Shown: positions 27,078 through 36,025, counted from the stretch's first letter. The stretch is DNA of 64,000 bases from Roseomonas sp. (GCA_020249775.1 JADCFA010000012.1:1-64000); one strand, 5' to 3'. Made by a program: numbers and translations. The notes: a model not told the origin generated them from the letters alone.

Positions 27078-27091
27078 GTTTCACGTGAAAC
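27078..27091. promoter_or_regulatory. parS centromere-like site (ParB binding)
   Basis: The sequence GTTTCACGTGAAAC is a perfect 14 bp palindrome identical to the core of the widely conserved bacterial parS consensus (TGTTTCACGTGAAACA). The outermost consensus pair is replaced by C and T. It lies 12 bp beyond the mutL stop codon, about 28 kb from dnaA. Origin-proximal, intergenic parS sites load ParB for chromosome segregation. No parA or parB gene is in this window, and I found no second exact copy by eye. Confidence 0.8.
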
Positions 27092-27103
27092 TATTCCTAT
27101 TAC

Positions 27104-28879
27104 CTACCGCCGCCCAAACATCCGCTCCAATGCCGCCGCATCCAGCTTCAGCACCGTGGGCCTGCCATGGCTGCACGTCGCGGCGCGCGGGGTTGCTTCC
27201 ATCTGGCGCAGCAGCGCATCCATCTCGGCCGCATTGAGTCTCCGCCCGGCGCGGATGCTGCCATGGCAGGCAAGCCGTGCAATCGCAGCATCCAACTTGC
27301 GTTCCAGGGCAATGCTTTCCGCATCCACCGCCAATTCCTCAGCCATATCGCGCAGCAGCGGCGCCGGATCAGCAGCGCCAAGCAAGGCCGGCAGGCTTCG
27401 CACCAGCACCGCGCCGGCACCGAAGCTCTCAATTTCCAACCCCAACCGCGCCAAGGCTTCCGCCGCCCCCAGCAAGCGCGCCGCATCAGCTTGCGGCATA
27501 TCCACCACCGCCGGTACCAGCAAAGGCTGGGCGCGTACGCCCCCCTCAAGCAGCTGCGCACTCAGCGCCTCATGCGTCAGGCGTTCATGCGCGGCGTGCT
27601 GATCGACCAGCACCAGAGAACCATCGGCAGCTTCAGCAATGATATAGGTGTCCAGTATCTGCGCCACGGCACGGCCCAAGGGATGCGCGGCATCCATCGG
27701 CGCGGCGGCGGGCGGCGGCGGCAGGCTCGGCGGGCGGAAACCGAGCGGCAGGCGCGGCTGCGGCAGCCCAGTCGGGCGTGGCATGGATTGGGGCAAAACG
27801 GGCAAGGCTTCGCTGAACCCAGCCGCAGGCGCGGCACTCGCCAGCGAGGGCACAGCCACCACCGTCCCGGCCCCAATCGCGAGCGATTTGCGCAGCGCCG
27901 AGATCATGGCCCCGCGGACCGCTTCGCCGTCACGAAAGCGAAGCTCGGTCTTCATCGGATGCACATTCACATCCACGGTCTCCGGCGGCACTTGCAGGAA
28001 TAGCGCAGCCACAGGATGGCGGCCTTGCGGGATCACATCGCGGTAGGCCACACGCAAGGCCACGCGCAGCAGCGGGTCACGCACTGGGCGCCTGTTCACC
28101 ACCAGATGCTGGCCGAGTGTTGTCGGGCGGTGGTGGGAAGGCAGCGCCGCCAGCCCGCTGATATCGAGCGTCTCGGAGACCGCTTCCACCGGTACCGCCG
28201 CGGCGGCAAACTCCGCCCCCAGCACTTGCCGGATGCGCCCTTCCTGGTCCGTGGCGGGCAGGGACAGCACTTCCCGCCCATCGCTCTGCACACGAAACGC
28301 CACTTCCGGCCAGGCCAGCGCCAGGCGGCGCACCGCTTCCACCGCGTGCTCGGCTTCCGTGCGGGGATGCTTTAGGAATTTCCGCCGCGCCGGCGTGGCG
28401 AAGAATAAATCCCGCACCTCAACCCGCGTGCCGGGCGCGCCGGAAGCGGGCGCCACATCGCCCTTCAATCCACCCTCAACACTGATCCGATGCGCCGCGC
28501 CACCCTGCGGGCAAGATGTAATGGAAAGCCGCGCCACCGCGCCGATGGAAGGCAAGGCCTCCCCCCGGAAGCCGAGCGTGGCGATGCGGAACAGGGTCGC
28601 TTCTTCCGGCAATTTGGAGGTGGCGTGGCGTTCCACGGCGAGCATGAGGTCTTCCGGCCCCATGCCAATGCCGTCATCTTCCACCAGAATGCGGTCCATC
28701 CCGCCGCCTTCCAGCGTCACGGCAATGCGACGCGCCCCGGCATCCAGCGCGTTTTCGACAATTTCCTTAAGCGCGGCGGCGGGGCGTTCCACCACCTCAC
28801 CAGCCGCGATGCGGTTCGCGGTGGTCTCCGGCAGCAGGCGAATGGCCGGGCGCGGGGCGGTGATGGGGGCAGCGGACAT
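27104..28879 (-). CDS. mutL: DNA mismatch repair protein MutL
   Basis: A 591-residue MutL. The GHKL ATPase domain has NRIAAGEVVERPAAALKEI, VENALDAGA, DDGIGM and GFRGEALPSIG in the first ~110 residues. A Pro/Ala-rich linker (about 355-400) leads to the C-terminal dimerisation domain. That domain has DQHAAHERLTHE, which satisfies the DQHA(x)2E(x)4E endonuclease motif, plus ACHGSIRAG and CSHGRP, so it should be a nicking MutL, as in bacteria that lack MutH. MutS is not in the window. A palindromic repeat cluster lies upstream and parS just downstream. Confidence 0.96.
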   Translation of the reverse strand: MSAAPITAPRPAIRLLPETTANRIAAGEVVERPAAALKEIVENALDAGARRIAVTLEGGGMDRILVEDDGIGMGPEDLMLAVERHATSKLPEEATLFRIATLGFRGEALPSIGAVARLSITSCPQGGAAHRISVEGGLKGDVAPASGAPGTRVEVRDLFFATPARRKFLKHPRTEAEHAVEAVRRLALAWPEVAFRVQSDGREVLSLPATDQEGRIRQVLGAEFAAAAVPVEAVSETLDISGLAALPSHHRPTTLGQHLVVNRRPVRDPLLRVALRVAYRDVIPQGRHPVAALFLQVPPETVDVNVHPMKTELRFRDGEAVRGAMISALRKSLAIGAGTVVAVPSLASAAPAAGFSEALPVLPQSMPRPTGLPQPRLPLGFRPPSLPPPPAAAPMDAAHPLGRAVAQILDTYIIAEAADGSLVLVDQHAAHERLTHEALSAQLLEGGVRAQPLLVPAVVDMPQADAARLLGAAEALARLGLEIESFGAGAVLVRSLPALLGAADPAPLLRDMAEELAVDAESIALERKLDAAIARLACHGSIRAGRRLNAAEMDALLRQMEATPRAATCSHGRPTVLKLDAAALERMFGRR

Positions 28880-28918
28880 GCGCCCTTATAGCAGAAGCTT
28901 CGAGTCGCGCGTCAGCGC

Positions 28919-29126
28919 GGTTTCCGTTCACTGTCGTTCACGGGAACCGGATAAACTTTTGTCTGGTCGCATTTTCCGAGTCGCCAAGCGATGCCGCTTG
29001 GCTTGAAAATGCTCGCGTTTGGTCGCATTTTCCGAGTCGCCAAGTGATTCCGCTTGGCTTGAAAATGCTCGTGTTTGGTCGCATCTTCCGAGTCGCCAAG
29101 CGATGCCGCTTGGCTTGAAAATGCTC
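28919..29126 (-). repeat. Composite extragenic palindromes, copy 2 (three family-1 units plus one family-2 unit)
   Basis: Reading the minus strand from the MOSC stop codon, three family-1 units follow with a period of 56 bp; their GGTCGC landmarks are at 28965, 29021 and 29077. Each has outer arms near GCATTTTC/GAAAATGC and inner arms near GCCAAGCG/CGCTTGGC. Loop and arm bases differ between units in ways that partly preserve pairing. A family-2 unit (28919-28948, GGTTTCC/GGGAACC) closes the array. The array fills the gap between the MOSC stop and the mutL start. Confidence 0.85.
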
Positions 29127-29671
29127 TAAACAGGCTGCAAGGGCCGATGCGGCCCGGCGGGCGGCAGGATGATGATGGGATCACCCGCGCGCAGCACGCC
29201 GCCTTGCAGCACAATCGCCATGACGCCGGATTTGCGGATCAGCCCGCCCGCTGCATCACGCCCGAGCATCGCCGCCATCAACCCCGCCTGGAAATGATCA
29301 AGCTGGGCGCAGGGATTGCGTAGCCCGGTGATTTCCACCACCGCCTCGGTCCCCAGGCAAAGCCGCGTGCCGGTGCCAAGCGCGAGCAGGTCAATGCCGC
29401 GCGTTGTCACATTCTCCCCGATATCGCCGGGCTTGAGCGCAAAACCCAGGGGGGCGAGTTCTTCAAAGATTTCGGCATGCAACAAATGAAGCTGGCGCAG
29501 ATTGGGCTGCGATGGATCGCGCGCCACACGAGAGCGATGCTTTACCGTGACGCCCGCATGCGCATCACCTTCCACGCCAAGCCCGGTGAGAAGTTTCAGG
29601 CTTTCAACCGGCTGCTTGCTGAAGCGATGCGCGCCATCACGGGCAAGGGCTTGGATGAAAGGCGCCGTCAT
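29126..29671 (-). CDS. MOSC domain-containing protein (YiiM-like)
   Basis: A 181-residue single-domain MOSC protein. Visible blocks are EGDAHAGVTVKHRSRVARDP, NLRQLHLLHAEIFEEL, LKPGDIGENVTTRGIDLLAL, EITGLRNPCAQLDHFQ and GVMAIVLQGG. MOSC domains bind molybdenum cofactor through a conserved Cys, here probably in RNPCAQ, and YiiM-type proteins reduce N-hydroxylated compounds. The start ATG at 29671 overlaps the pgi stop (ATGA), so translation is coupled with pgi. Its TAG stop is the first base pairs of a palindromic repeat array. Confidence 0.85.
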   Translation of the reverse strand: MTAPFIQALARDGAHRFSKQPVESLKLLTGLGVEGDAHAGVTVKHRSRVARDPSQPNLRQLHLLHAEIFEELAPLGFALKPGDIGENVTTRGIDLLALGTGTRLCLGTEAVVEITGLRNPCAQLDHFQAGLMAAMLGRDAAGGLIRKSGVMAIVLQGGVLRAGDPIIILPPAGPHRPLQPV

Positions 29672-31317
29672 CCGTGACCCTCCGGCCAAAATGTAGCGAT
29701 CTTGCCGATCAGCCCGGCGGTTGACCCATCATGCGGTTTTTGCGGCGCACCGGCGCTGAGTTCCGGCAGGATGGCGCCGGCCAATTGCTTGCCAAGCTCA
29801 ACCCCCCATTGATCAAAGGGATTGAGCCCCCAAAGCGCACCAAGCATCGCGACCTTGTGTTCATAAAGCGCCACCAATTGGCCAAGCGTGAAGGCATCCA
29901 GGCGCGGCAGCAGCATGGTCACACTTGGCCGATCACCGGGGAAGACGCGATGCGGCAGCAGGCGCGCAATCTCGGCCTCAGTCACGCCGGCAGCGCGCAT
30001 CTCAGCAGTGACGGCGGCTGCATCCTTGCCCATCAGCAGCGCTTCGGCTTGAGCGAGACCATTGGCGAGAAGCTTGCGATGGCTATCGGCATGCGCGTGA
30101 TCAGGCCGCGCCACCAGAATGAAATCCACCGGCACGGGTGTGGTGCCCTGATGCAGCAATTGCATGAAGGAATGCTGCGCATTGGTGCCGGGTTCACCAA
30201 ACACCACGGGGCCGGAAACACGCTGCAAGACAGCACCGGAGCCAGCGACACGCTTGCCAAGGCTTTCCATTTCCAATTGCTGCAAATGCGCCGGCAAGCG
30301 CGCCAGGCGCTCATCATAAGGCAGCACGGCGCGGCTTGGATATCCAAGCCCATTGACATGCCAGACCTCAACCAATGCCAGCAGGACCGGCAGGTTTTCG
30401 GCAAGTGGCGCATTGCGGAAATGCTGATCCATCACGCGCGCACCAGCCAGCAGCCGCGCGAAAGCATCCCAGCCAAGCGTCAGCGCGAGAGACAGCCCAA
30501 TCGCACTCCAGAGCGAAAACCGCCCGCCCACCCAATCGCGAAAACCAAAGACGCGCTCGGGTGAAATCCCGAAAGCGCTGGTCGCAGCAAGATTGGTGGA
30601 AAGGGCGGCCATATGTTGCATGGTGCCGGCTTCCCCCAGGCTAGCGCGCAGCCAGTCGCGCGCCAGCGCAGCATTCGCCATGGTTTCTTGCGTGGTGAAG
30701 GTTTTGGAGGCCACCAGCACCAGCGTGCGCGTGGGATCAAGCTTGGCCTGCATCTCTGCCCAGGCATGGCCATCCACATTCGCCAGATAATGCCCGCGCA
30801 GCGGTGCCTTATCGGTCCAGAGCGCGCGCGCCACCATGGCCGGGCCAAGATCAGACCCGCCAATGCCGATATTGAGCACATCGGTGAAGTGCTCACCCTT
30901 GGCGGTCAGAATGCGCCCTTCATGCAGGGCGCGGGTGAAAGCCTCCATGCGCGCACGCACCGCAAGCACTTCGGGCATGAGATTTTCAGCGCCTGCGCGG
31001 AAATCATCTTCGGGCGCGGCGCGTAGCGCCATGTGCAGCGCAGCACGATCTTCAGTTTCGTTCACTGCCGCGCCGGCGAAAAGCCGCGCGCGAAAGCCTG
31101 CGACATCGCGTGCCTCGGCGAGTGCCAGCAGCGCCTTCAGCACCGCATCCGACAGCGCCGTTTTGGAAAAATCGAGCAGCACATCGCCCGCCTGGCGCGA
31201 AAAGCGAATGAAACGATCCGCATCGGCGGCGAAAAGCGGGCGAATGGCCGCGGCATCGGGCCGAGCCGCCAAAGCCATCAGCGCCGCCCAGGCGGTTTCA
31301 GATTTATCCTCGGACAT
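29668..31317 (-). CDS. pgi: Glucose-6-phosphate isomerase
   Basis: A protein of about 549 residues, full length for bacterial Pgi. Signature blocks are VLNIGIGGSDLGPAMV, the SKTFTTQETMANA phosphate-binding loop, catalytic regions in GTNAQHSFMQLLHQGT with the His, and the C-terminal FDQWGVELGKQLA with the catalytic Lys. It interconverts glucose-6-phosphate and fructose-6-phosphate in the cytoplasm. I start at ATG 31317 (MSEDKSE); a GTG at 31341 is possible. The gene precedes the MOSC gene with a 4 bp overlap and follows the MFS gene. Confidence 0.95.
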   Translation of the reverse strand: MSEDKSETAWAALMALAARPDAAAIRPLFAADADRFIRFSRQAGDVLLDFSKTALSDAVLKALLALAEARDVAGFRARLFAGAAVNETEDRAALHMALRAAPEDDFRAGAENLMPEVLAVRARMEAFTRALHEGRILTAKGEHFTDVLNIGIGGSDLGPAMVARALWTDKAPLRGHYLANVDGHAWAEMQAKLDPTRTLVLVASKTFTTQETMANAALARDWLRASLGEAGTMQHMAALSTNLAATSAFGISPERVFGFRDWVGGRFSLWSAIGLSLALTLGWDAFARLLAGARVMDQHFRNAPLAENLPVLLALVEVWHVNGLGYPSRAVLPYDERLARLPAHLQQLEMESLGKRVAGSGAVLQRVSGPVVFGEPGTNAQHSFMQLLHQGTTPVPVDFILVARPDHAHADSHRKLLANGLAQAEALLMGKDAAAVTAEMRAAGVTEAEIARLLPHRVFPGDRPSVTMLLPRLDAFTLGQLVALYEHKVAMLGALWGLNPFDQWGVELGKQLAGAILPELSAGAPQKPHDGSTAGLIGKIATFWPEGHG

Positions 31318-31370
31318 GAATGGGTGTTCGCACGCCTCCACGGCGGGACTATGGCAGAGGGAGCGATGCT

Positions 31371-32636
31371 TTAGCCATGCCGAACCACCCGCAAGGGCGC
31401 CAGTATGGCGGCGCCAAGACCAAGGAAAGCGATCACCGTGGCCAGGCCCCAGGCCTGGCTATCCGTCACCTGCGTCACCAAAGCGACCGCCGCCGGGCCG
31501 AGAAACCCTGTGGCGCGCCCGGAAAGCGCGAAAAGCCCGAAATGCGCCGCGACTTCATCGGGGGGCGCCATATGGGCCATCAGCGTGCGCGATGCCGCCT
31601 GGGCAGGCCCCATGAAAAGCCCAAGCGCCATGGCCAGGGCCCAGAACAAGGTCTTGTCATTGCTCAGCAGCAGAAAAGCGCCCAGCACAATCATGGCACC
31701 AAGCGCGATCAGCACCGTGGGTTTGGCGCCGAGCCGATCCTCGATCAGCCCAAAGCCAGCCGCACCCAGCCCCGCCGTCACATTCATGGCAATGCCGAAA
31801 TAGAGGATTTCCTGCATGGTCATGCCATGCACGCCGGCGGCGTAAATAGCGCCGAAGGCAAACAGGGTATTCAGCCCATCCGTGTAAAACAGACGCGCAA
31901 TCAGAAACCGCGCCATGGCCGGGCGCCGCGGCAGGCCACGCAGCAGATTGCTCATTTCAAGCAAGCCCGCCGCAAGCGCATCGCCGAGCTTGGGCCGCAC
32001 GCCCTTTGGATCAGGCAAGGCGACCAAGACCGGCCAGCCGAATACCAATATCCAAACCGCGACCAAAACGGCCGAGGCCCGCACATGCTCCGCCGCACCG
32101 CGATCAAGCCCGAAGGGGGAAGGATCTGGCTGAATGAACAGCACCAGCGCCAGCAACAGGCAGGCAAGCCCACCCGCATAGCCAAGCCCCCAGGCCAATC
32201 CCGAAAGCCGGCCCATGCGTTCTTGCGGCACCAGGCCAGGCAGCATGGCATTGTAAAAGACCGTGCCCAATTCAAAAGCTACGGTCGCAATGCCAATGCA
32301 GATCAGCGCATAAACCGCATCTGAAGGATCGGGCCGCGCAAACCAGATCAGCGCGGTGAAGATTGCGGTCGCGAGTGTGCAGAGCGTCAACATCGCCCGC
32401 CGGCGCCGCCCCTGATCGGCGATGGCGCCCAAAAGCGGGGAGAGCAGCGCAATGGCGAAAGCCGCCAGCGTCTGCATCCAGCCCCATTGCGCCTGGCCTG
32501 TTACTGGATCGGGCGCAATGCCTTGCGTGAAATAGGCCGCGATGACGAAGGTGGAAACCACCGTCGGAAAGCCGCTATTGGCCCAATCATAAAGCGCCCA
32601 GGCGAGAGCCTTGGTCTTGCCTGGGGCTTCGGCCAC
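31371..32636 (-). CDS. MFS transporter, Atg22/UMF1-like
   Basis: A 421-residue integral membrane protein with about twelve helices. The start ALAWALYDWANSGFPTVVST, with the YDWANS motif, is typical of the Atg22/UMF1 branch of the major facilitator superfamily. A basic inter-helix loop (ADQGRRRRAML) supports the topology. The substrate is unknown for bacterial members; amino-acid efflux is suggested by analogy with vacuolar Atg22. It starts 5 bp after ilvN and may be in the ilv transcript. Confidence 0.85.
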   Translation of the reverse strand: MAEAPGKTKALAWALYDWANSGFPTVVSTFVIAAYFTQGIAPDPVTGQAQWGWMQTLAAFAIALLSPLLGAIADQGRRRRAMLTLCTLATAIFTALIWFARPDPSDAVYALICIGIATVAFELGTVFYNAMLPGLVPQERMGRLSGLAWGLGYAGGLACLLLALVLFIQPDPSPFGLDRGAAEHVRASAVLVAVWILVFGWPVLVALPDPKGVRPKLGDALAAGLLEMSNLLRGLPRRPAMARFLIARLFYTDGLNTLFAFGAIYAAGVHGMTMQEILYFGIAMNVTAGLGAAGFGLIEDRLGAKPTVLIALGAMIVLGAFLLLSNDKTLFWALAMALGLFMGPAQAASRTLMAHMAPPDEVAAHFGLFALSGRATGFLGPAAVALVTQVTDSQAWGLATVIAFLGLGAAILAPLRVVRHG

Positions 32637-32641
32637 TTGGG

Positions 32642-33163
32642 CTATTCCATGATCCCCTTCGGCCCGCGCGCAATGGCAACAGCGCCAGTGCGCGAAACCT
32701 CAGCGAGGCCAATCGGGCGCATCAGCGCCACGAAAGCATCAATCTTGTCGGCATTGCCGGTCATCTCCAAGACGAAGCTTTCCGTGGTGGCATCCACCAC
32801 GCGCGCGCGAAAGGCATCGGCCAGCCGCAGCACTTCCATGCGATTGTCTCCGCGCCCGACCACCTTGATCAGCGCCAATTCGCGCGTCAGATGCGGGCCT
32901 TCGATGGTAAGGTCAGAAACCTTATGCACCGGCACCAGCCGATCCAGCTGCGCCTTGATTTGCTCAATTACCATATCGGTGCCGCTGGTGACGATGGTGA
33001 TGCGCGAAATCCGCCCGGTCTCATCCACCGGCGCCACAGTCAGGCTATCAATATTATAGCCGCGGCCAGAGAATAGGCCGATGACGCGCGCCAGCACGCC
33101 CGCTTCGTTTTCAACAAGCACAGCAATGGTCGCGGCGCGTTGGCCGCCTTTCAGATCAGACAT
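32642..33163 (-). CDS. ilvN: Acetolactate synthase small (regulatory) subunit
   Basis: A 173-residue regulatory subunit. The N-terminal ACT domain reads TIAVLVENEAGVLARVIGLF and FSGRGYNIDSLTVAPVDE, and a C-terminal half of IlvH type contains RELALIKV and FVLEMTGNADKIDAFV. It binds valine and tunes the catalytic subunit. The gene follows ilvB by 11 bp on the same strand, forming the ilvBN unit, with the MFS gene 5 bp further on. Confidence 0.96.
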   Translation of the reverse strand: MSDLKGGQRAATIAVLVENEAGVLARVIGLFSGRGYNIDSLTVAPVDETGRISRITIVTSGTDMVIEQIKAQLDRLVPVHKVSDLTIEGPHLTRELALIKVVGRGDNRMEVLRLADAFRARVVDATTESFVLEMTGNADKIDAFVALMRPIGLAEVSRTGAVAIARGPKGIME

Positions 33164-33174
33164 TGCGGTGCTCC

Positions 33175-34974
33175 TCAGACCAGGACCTTGCCTTCATCGG
33201 TAACGCCGGCAACGCCACCTTCCTGGCCCGGCGCCAGGATCATTTCATTATGCGCGGCACCCGATGGGATCATCGGGAAGCAGTTTTCATCCTTCGCCAC
33301 ACAGATATCGGCAATCACGGGCTTATCTATCGCAATCATTTCCCGGATCACGCGATCCAGATCATCAATCCCTTCCGCGCGCATGCCAACCGCATGGAAG
33401 CTTTCGGCAAGCCTCACGAAATCCGGCAGCGATGCCGAATAGCTTTCGGAATAGCGCCCGCCATGCAGCAATTCCTGCCATTGGCGCACCATGCCCATAT
33501 ATTCATTGTTCAGAATGAACACCTTCACCGGCAGGCGATATTGCGCAAGCGTGCCCATTTCCTGAATATTCATCAGGATCGAAGCCTCACCGGCGATATC
33601 AATCACCAGCGCATCCGGATGCGCGATCTGCACGCCCATCGCCGCCGGCAGCCCATAGCCCATTGTGCCAAGCCCGCCAGAGGTCATCCAGCGATTGGGC
33701 TTGTCAAAGCCGAAATATTGCGCCGCCCACATCTGGTGCTGACCAACCTCGGTGGTGATGAAGGTCTCACGCCCCAATTCGCGCGTGATGTCATAAAGCC
33801 GCTTGACCGCATGCTGCGGCTTGATGATCTTGCTTTCCTGGCGATAGGCCAAGCATTGCTTGCCGCGCCAGCCATCAATCTGGCGCCACCAGGCGGCAAG
33901 TGCGGGCTTGTCCTGCGCCGCTTCATCCGCCTTCCAGGCTTCAATCATGGCGGCGAGCACAGCGCGCGCATCGCCCACAATCGGCACGTCCACGGCGACA
34001 TTCTTGTTGATCGAAGACGGATCAATATCCGCATGGATCTTCTTCGACCCCGGTGAGAAGGCATTGAGCCGCCCGGTCACACGGTCATCGAAACGCGCGC
34101 CGATATTGAACATGACATCGCAGCCATGCATCGCCAGATTGGCTTCATAAGTGCCGTGCATGCCAAGCATGCCAAGGAATTGCGGGTCTTCCGCCGGATA
34201 GGCGCCAAGCCCCATTAGCGTATTGGTGCAGGGCATGCCTGTCATGCGGACAAATTCGCGCAGCAGGCGCGATGCTTCCGGCCCGGCATTGATCACGCCG
34301 CCGCCGGCATAGACAATCGGGCGATGCGCGCGCTTCAGCAGCCGCACCGCATCGCGAATAGCCTTGGCATCGGGTTCCGTGCGCGGGCGATAGGAACGAT
34401 GGCTTTGCGTGGTCGCTTCCCGATAGGGCGCCTTGTTGATCAGAATATCCTTCGGCAGATCAATCACCACCGGGCCGGGGCGGCCGGATTTCGCGACGTA
34501 AAACGCCTCATGCATCACACGCGAAAGGTCTTCGGATTTCTTGACCAGATAGTTATGCTTGGTCGCGGGGCGGGTGATGCCGGTGGTATCGGCTTCCTGG
34601 AAAGCATCATTGCCGATCAGATGGGTTGGCACCTGCCCGGTCAGGCAGATCACCGGAATGGAATCCATCAGCGCATCCACAAGCCCCGTCACGGCATTGG
34701 TCGCACCAGGGCCGGAGGTGACCAGCACCACCCCAACCTTGCCGGTGGACCGCGCATAGCCTTCCGCCGCATGCACCGCCGCCTGTTCATGGCGCACCAG
34801 GATGTGGCGAATGGCGTTTTGCTGGAAAATCGCGTCATAGATCGGCAGCACCGCGCCGCCGGGATAGCCGAAGATTACCTCCACGCCGTTATCCTTCAGC
34901 GCGCGCAAAACGACCTCGGCGCCCGACATGGTCAGGGCGTCAGAGGCGGGCGGGGCTTGGGTGGCGGCGGACAT
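33175..34974 (-). CDS. ilvB: Acetolactate synthase large (catalytic) subunit
   Basis: A 599-residue thiamine-diphosphate enzyme catalysing the first common step of valine, leucine and isoleucine synthesis. The N-terminal FGYPGGAVLPIYDA and HEQAAVHAAEGYARSTG contain the catalytic Glu. FAD- and substrate-binding blocks include GIGARFDDRVTG-like NIGARFDDRVTGRLNAF. The ThDP/Mg motif reads IAGEASILMNIQEM followed by ILNNEYMGMVRQWQE. Most homologues have GDAS rather than GEAS here; I recall GEAS from other alphaproteobacteria, so this is probably not a defect. A hairpin lies in the short leader upstream. Confidence 0.96.
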   Translation of the reverse strand: MSAATQAPPASDALTMSGAEVVLRALKDNGVEVIFGYPGGAVLPIYDAIFQQNAIRHILVRHEQAAVHAAEGYARSTGKVGVVLVTSGPGATNAVTGLVDALMDSIPVICLTGQVPTHLIGNDAFQEADTTGITRPATKHNYLVKKSEDLSRVMHEAFYVAKSGRPGPVVIDLPKDILINKAPYREATTQSHRSYRPRTEPDAKAIRDAVRLLKRAHRPIVYAGGGVINAGPEASRLLREFVRMTGMPCTNTLMGLGAYPAEDPQFLGMLGMHGTYEANLAMHGCDVMFNIGARFDDRVTGRLNAFSPGSKKIHADIDPSSINKNVAVDVPIVGDARAVLAAMIEAWKADEAAQDKPALAAWWRQIDGWRGKQCLAYRQESKIIKPQHAVKRLYDITRELGRETFITTEVGQHQMWAAQYFGFDKPNRWMTSGGLGTMGYGLPAAMGVQIAHPDALVIDIAGEASILMNIQEMGTLAQYRLPVKVFILNNEYMGMVRQWQELLHGGRYSESYSASLPDFVRLAESFHAVGMRAEGIDDLDRVIREMIAIDKPVIADICVAKDENCFPMIPSGAAHNEMILAPGQEGGVAGVTDEGKVLV

Positions 34975-34991
34975 GGGTGACTTCCTTCATG

Positions 34992-35024
34992 AAAAGCGAC
35001 CGGCCCCAAGGGTGCGGGGTCGGC
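34992..35024 (-). promoter_or_regulatory. Hairpin plus T-tract in the ilvB leader (possible attenuator)
   Basis: On the minus strand, CGACC and GGTCG with a further CCC/GGG pairing form a GC-rich hairpin followed by TTTT, about 20 nt before the ilvB start. The leader between the miaA stop and ilvB is only about 85 bp, and I see no leader peptide rich in Ile, Val or Leu codons. It could equally terminate miaA transcription. Confidence 0.35.
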
Positions 35025-35059
35025 GAGGAGGGGCCTGTTAGACCCTCGAATCGGGGGCG

Positions 35060-36025
35060 TCAACGGATAAAATCAAGAAATGCGAAAAAATTGGCTGATT
35101 CACTTTCCGAAAATTGCGCCAAATCTTCAAATCGCGCATTTATGATATAGGTACGCTCGGGCGGGGCCAGTTCATGGTGGCGGAACCAGGTGGCTTGCCG
35201 CTTGGTATATTGCCCAGTCGCGAGGATGGCGCGGGCAGAGGCTTCCTCTGCCGTCAGCTTCCCGGCCAGCATGGCGGAGATTTCCGGCACGCCATGGGCG
35301 CGCATGGCGGGCAAGGCTGGGTCAAGCCCTTGGGCCAGCAGGGCGCGCACCTCGTCAACCGCCCCGGCCTGGATCATCGCCGCCCAACGCCGGGCGATGG
35401 CGGCGCGGAGTTCCGCCCGTGGCGGGTCCAGCAGAATGGCGGCAAAGCGCCAGGGCGCGGGGCTGGCGCTGGCTTCCGCCTGCCAAGCGGCGATGCCGCG
35501 TCCGGTGCCGCGCCAGACCTCCCAAGCGCGGGCAAGGCGCTGGCTGTCGCTCGGCCGAAGGCGCGCGGCGGAGCCTGGGTCTTCGGCCGCAAGCCGCGCA
35601 TGCAGGGCAGCCGGGCCTTCTTCGGCCAGAAGCCGGCGGGCTTCTTCGCGCGCGGGTGAGGGGATGGGCGGGATGGCAGCGATGCCTTGCGTCAGGGCCG
35701 CGCAATACATGCCTGTGCCGCCGCAAATGATGGGAAGCCGCCCGGCGGCATGGACGTCATCAATGGCCTTGAGGGCGGCATCGCGCCACCAGGCAACAGA
35801 AGCGGCCTCGGCCGCCGGGCGCACTCCGTAGAGAAGGTGCGGCACGCGCGCTTCATCCGCCGTGCTCGGGCGCGCGGTGATGATGTGGAGTTCCCGATAA
35901 AGCTGCATGCTATCGGCGTTGATGATGGCGCCGCCGAGACGTTCAGCGATGGCGAGCGCGAGGGCGGATTTGCCCGAGGCTGTGGGGCCAACCACAAACA
36001 AGGCGAGAGGTTGAAACTCCTTCAT
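35060..36025 (-). CDS. miaA: tRNA dimethylallyltransferase
   Basis: A 321-residue MiaA. The P-loop VVGPTASGKSALA at residues 11-23, INADSMQLYRELHIITARPS with the DSxQ motif, and GGTGMYCAALTQGI are diagnostic. It isopentenylates A37 in tRNAs reading UNN codons. Start codons of miaA and serB are divergent with only 20 bp between them, so their control signals must overlap. ilvB follows in the same direction after about 85 bp. Confidence 0.95.
   Translation of the reverse strand: MKEFQPLALFVVGPTASGKSALALAIAERLGGAIINADSMQLYRELHIITARPSTADEARVPHLLYGVRPAAEAASVAWWRDAALKAIDDVHAAGRLPIICGGTGMYCAALTQGIAAIPPIPSPAREEARRLLAEEGPAALHARLAAEDPGSAARLRPSDSQRLARAWEVWRGTGRGIAAWQAEASASPAPWRFAAILLDPPRAELRAAIARRWAAMIQAGAVDEVRALLAQGLDPALPAMRAHGVPEISAMLAGKLTAEEASARAILATGQYTKRQATWFRHHELAPPERTYIINARFEDLAQFSESESANFFAFLDFIR

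Noticed and set aside
28919-29126. Tandem units at 28.9-29.1 kb considered as a CRISPR array
   Set aside because: The units are contiguous 56 bp palindromes without unique spacers, and no cas genes are present.
33175-34974. GEAS in place of GDAS in acetolactate synthase considered as an inactivating change
   Set aside because: The rest of the cofactor motif is intact, the gene is full length with a normal ilvN partner, and Glu can ligate Mg. I recall the same variant from other alphaproteobacteria.
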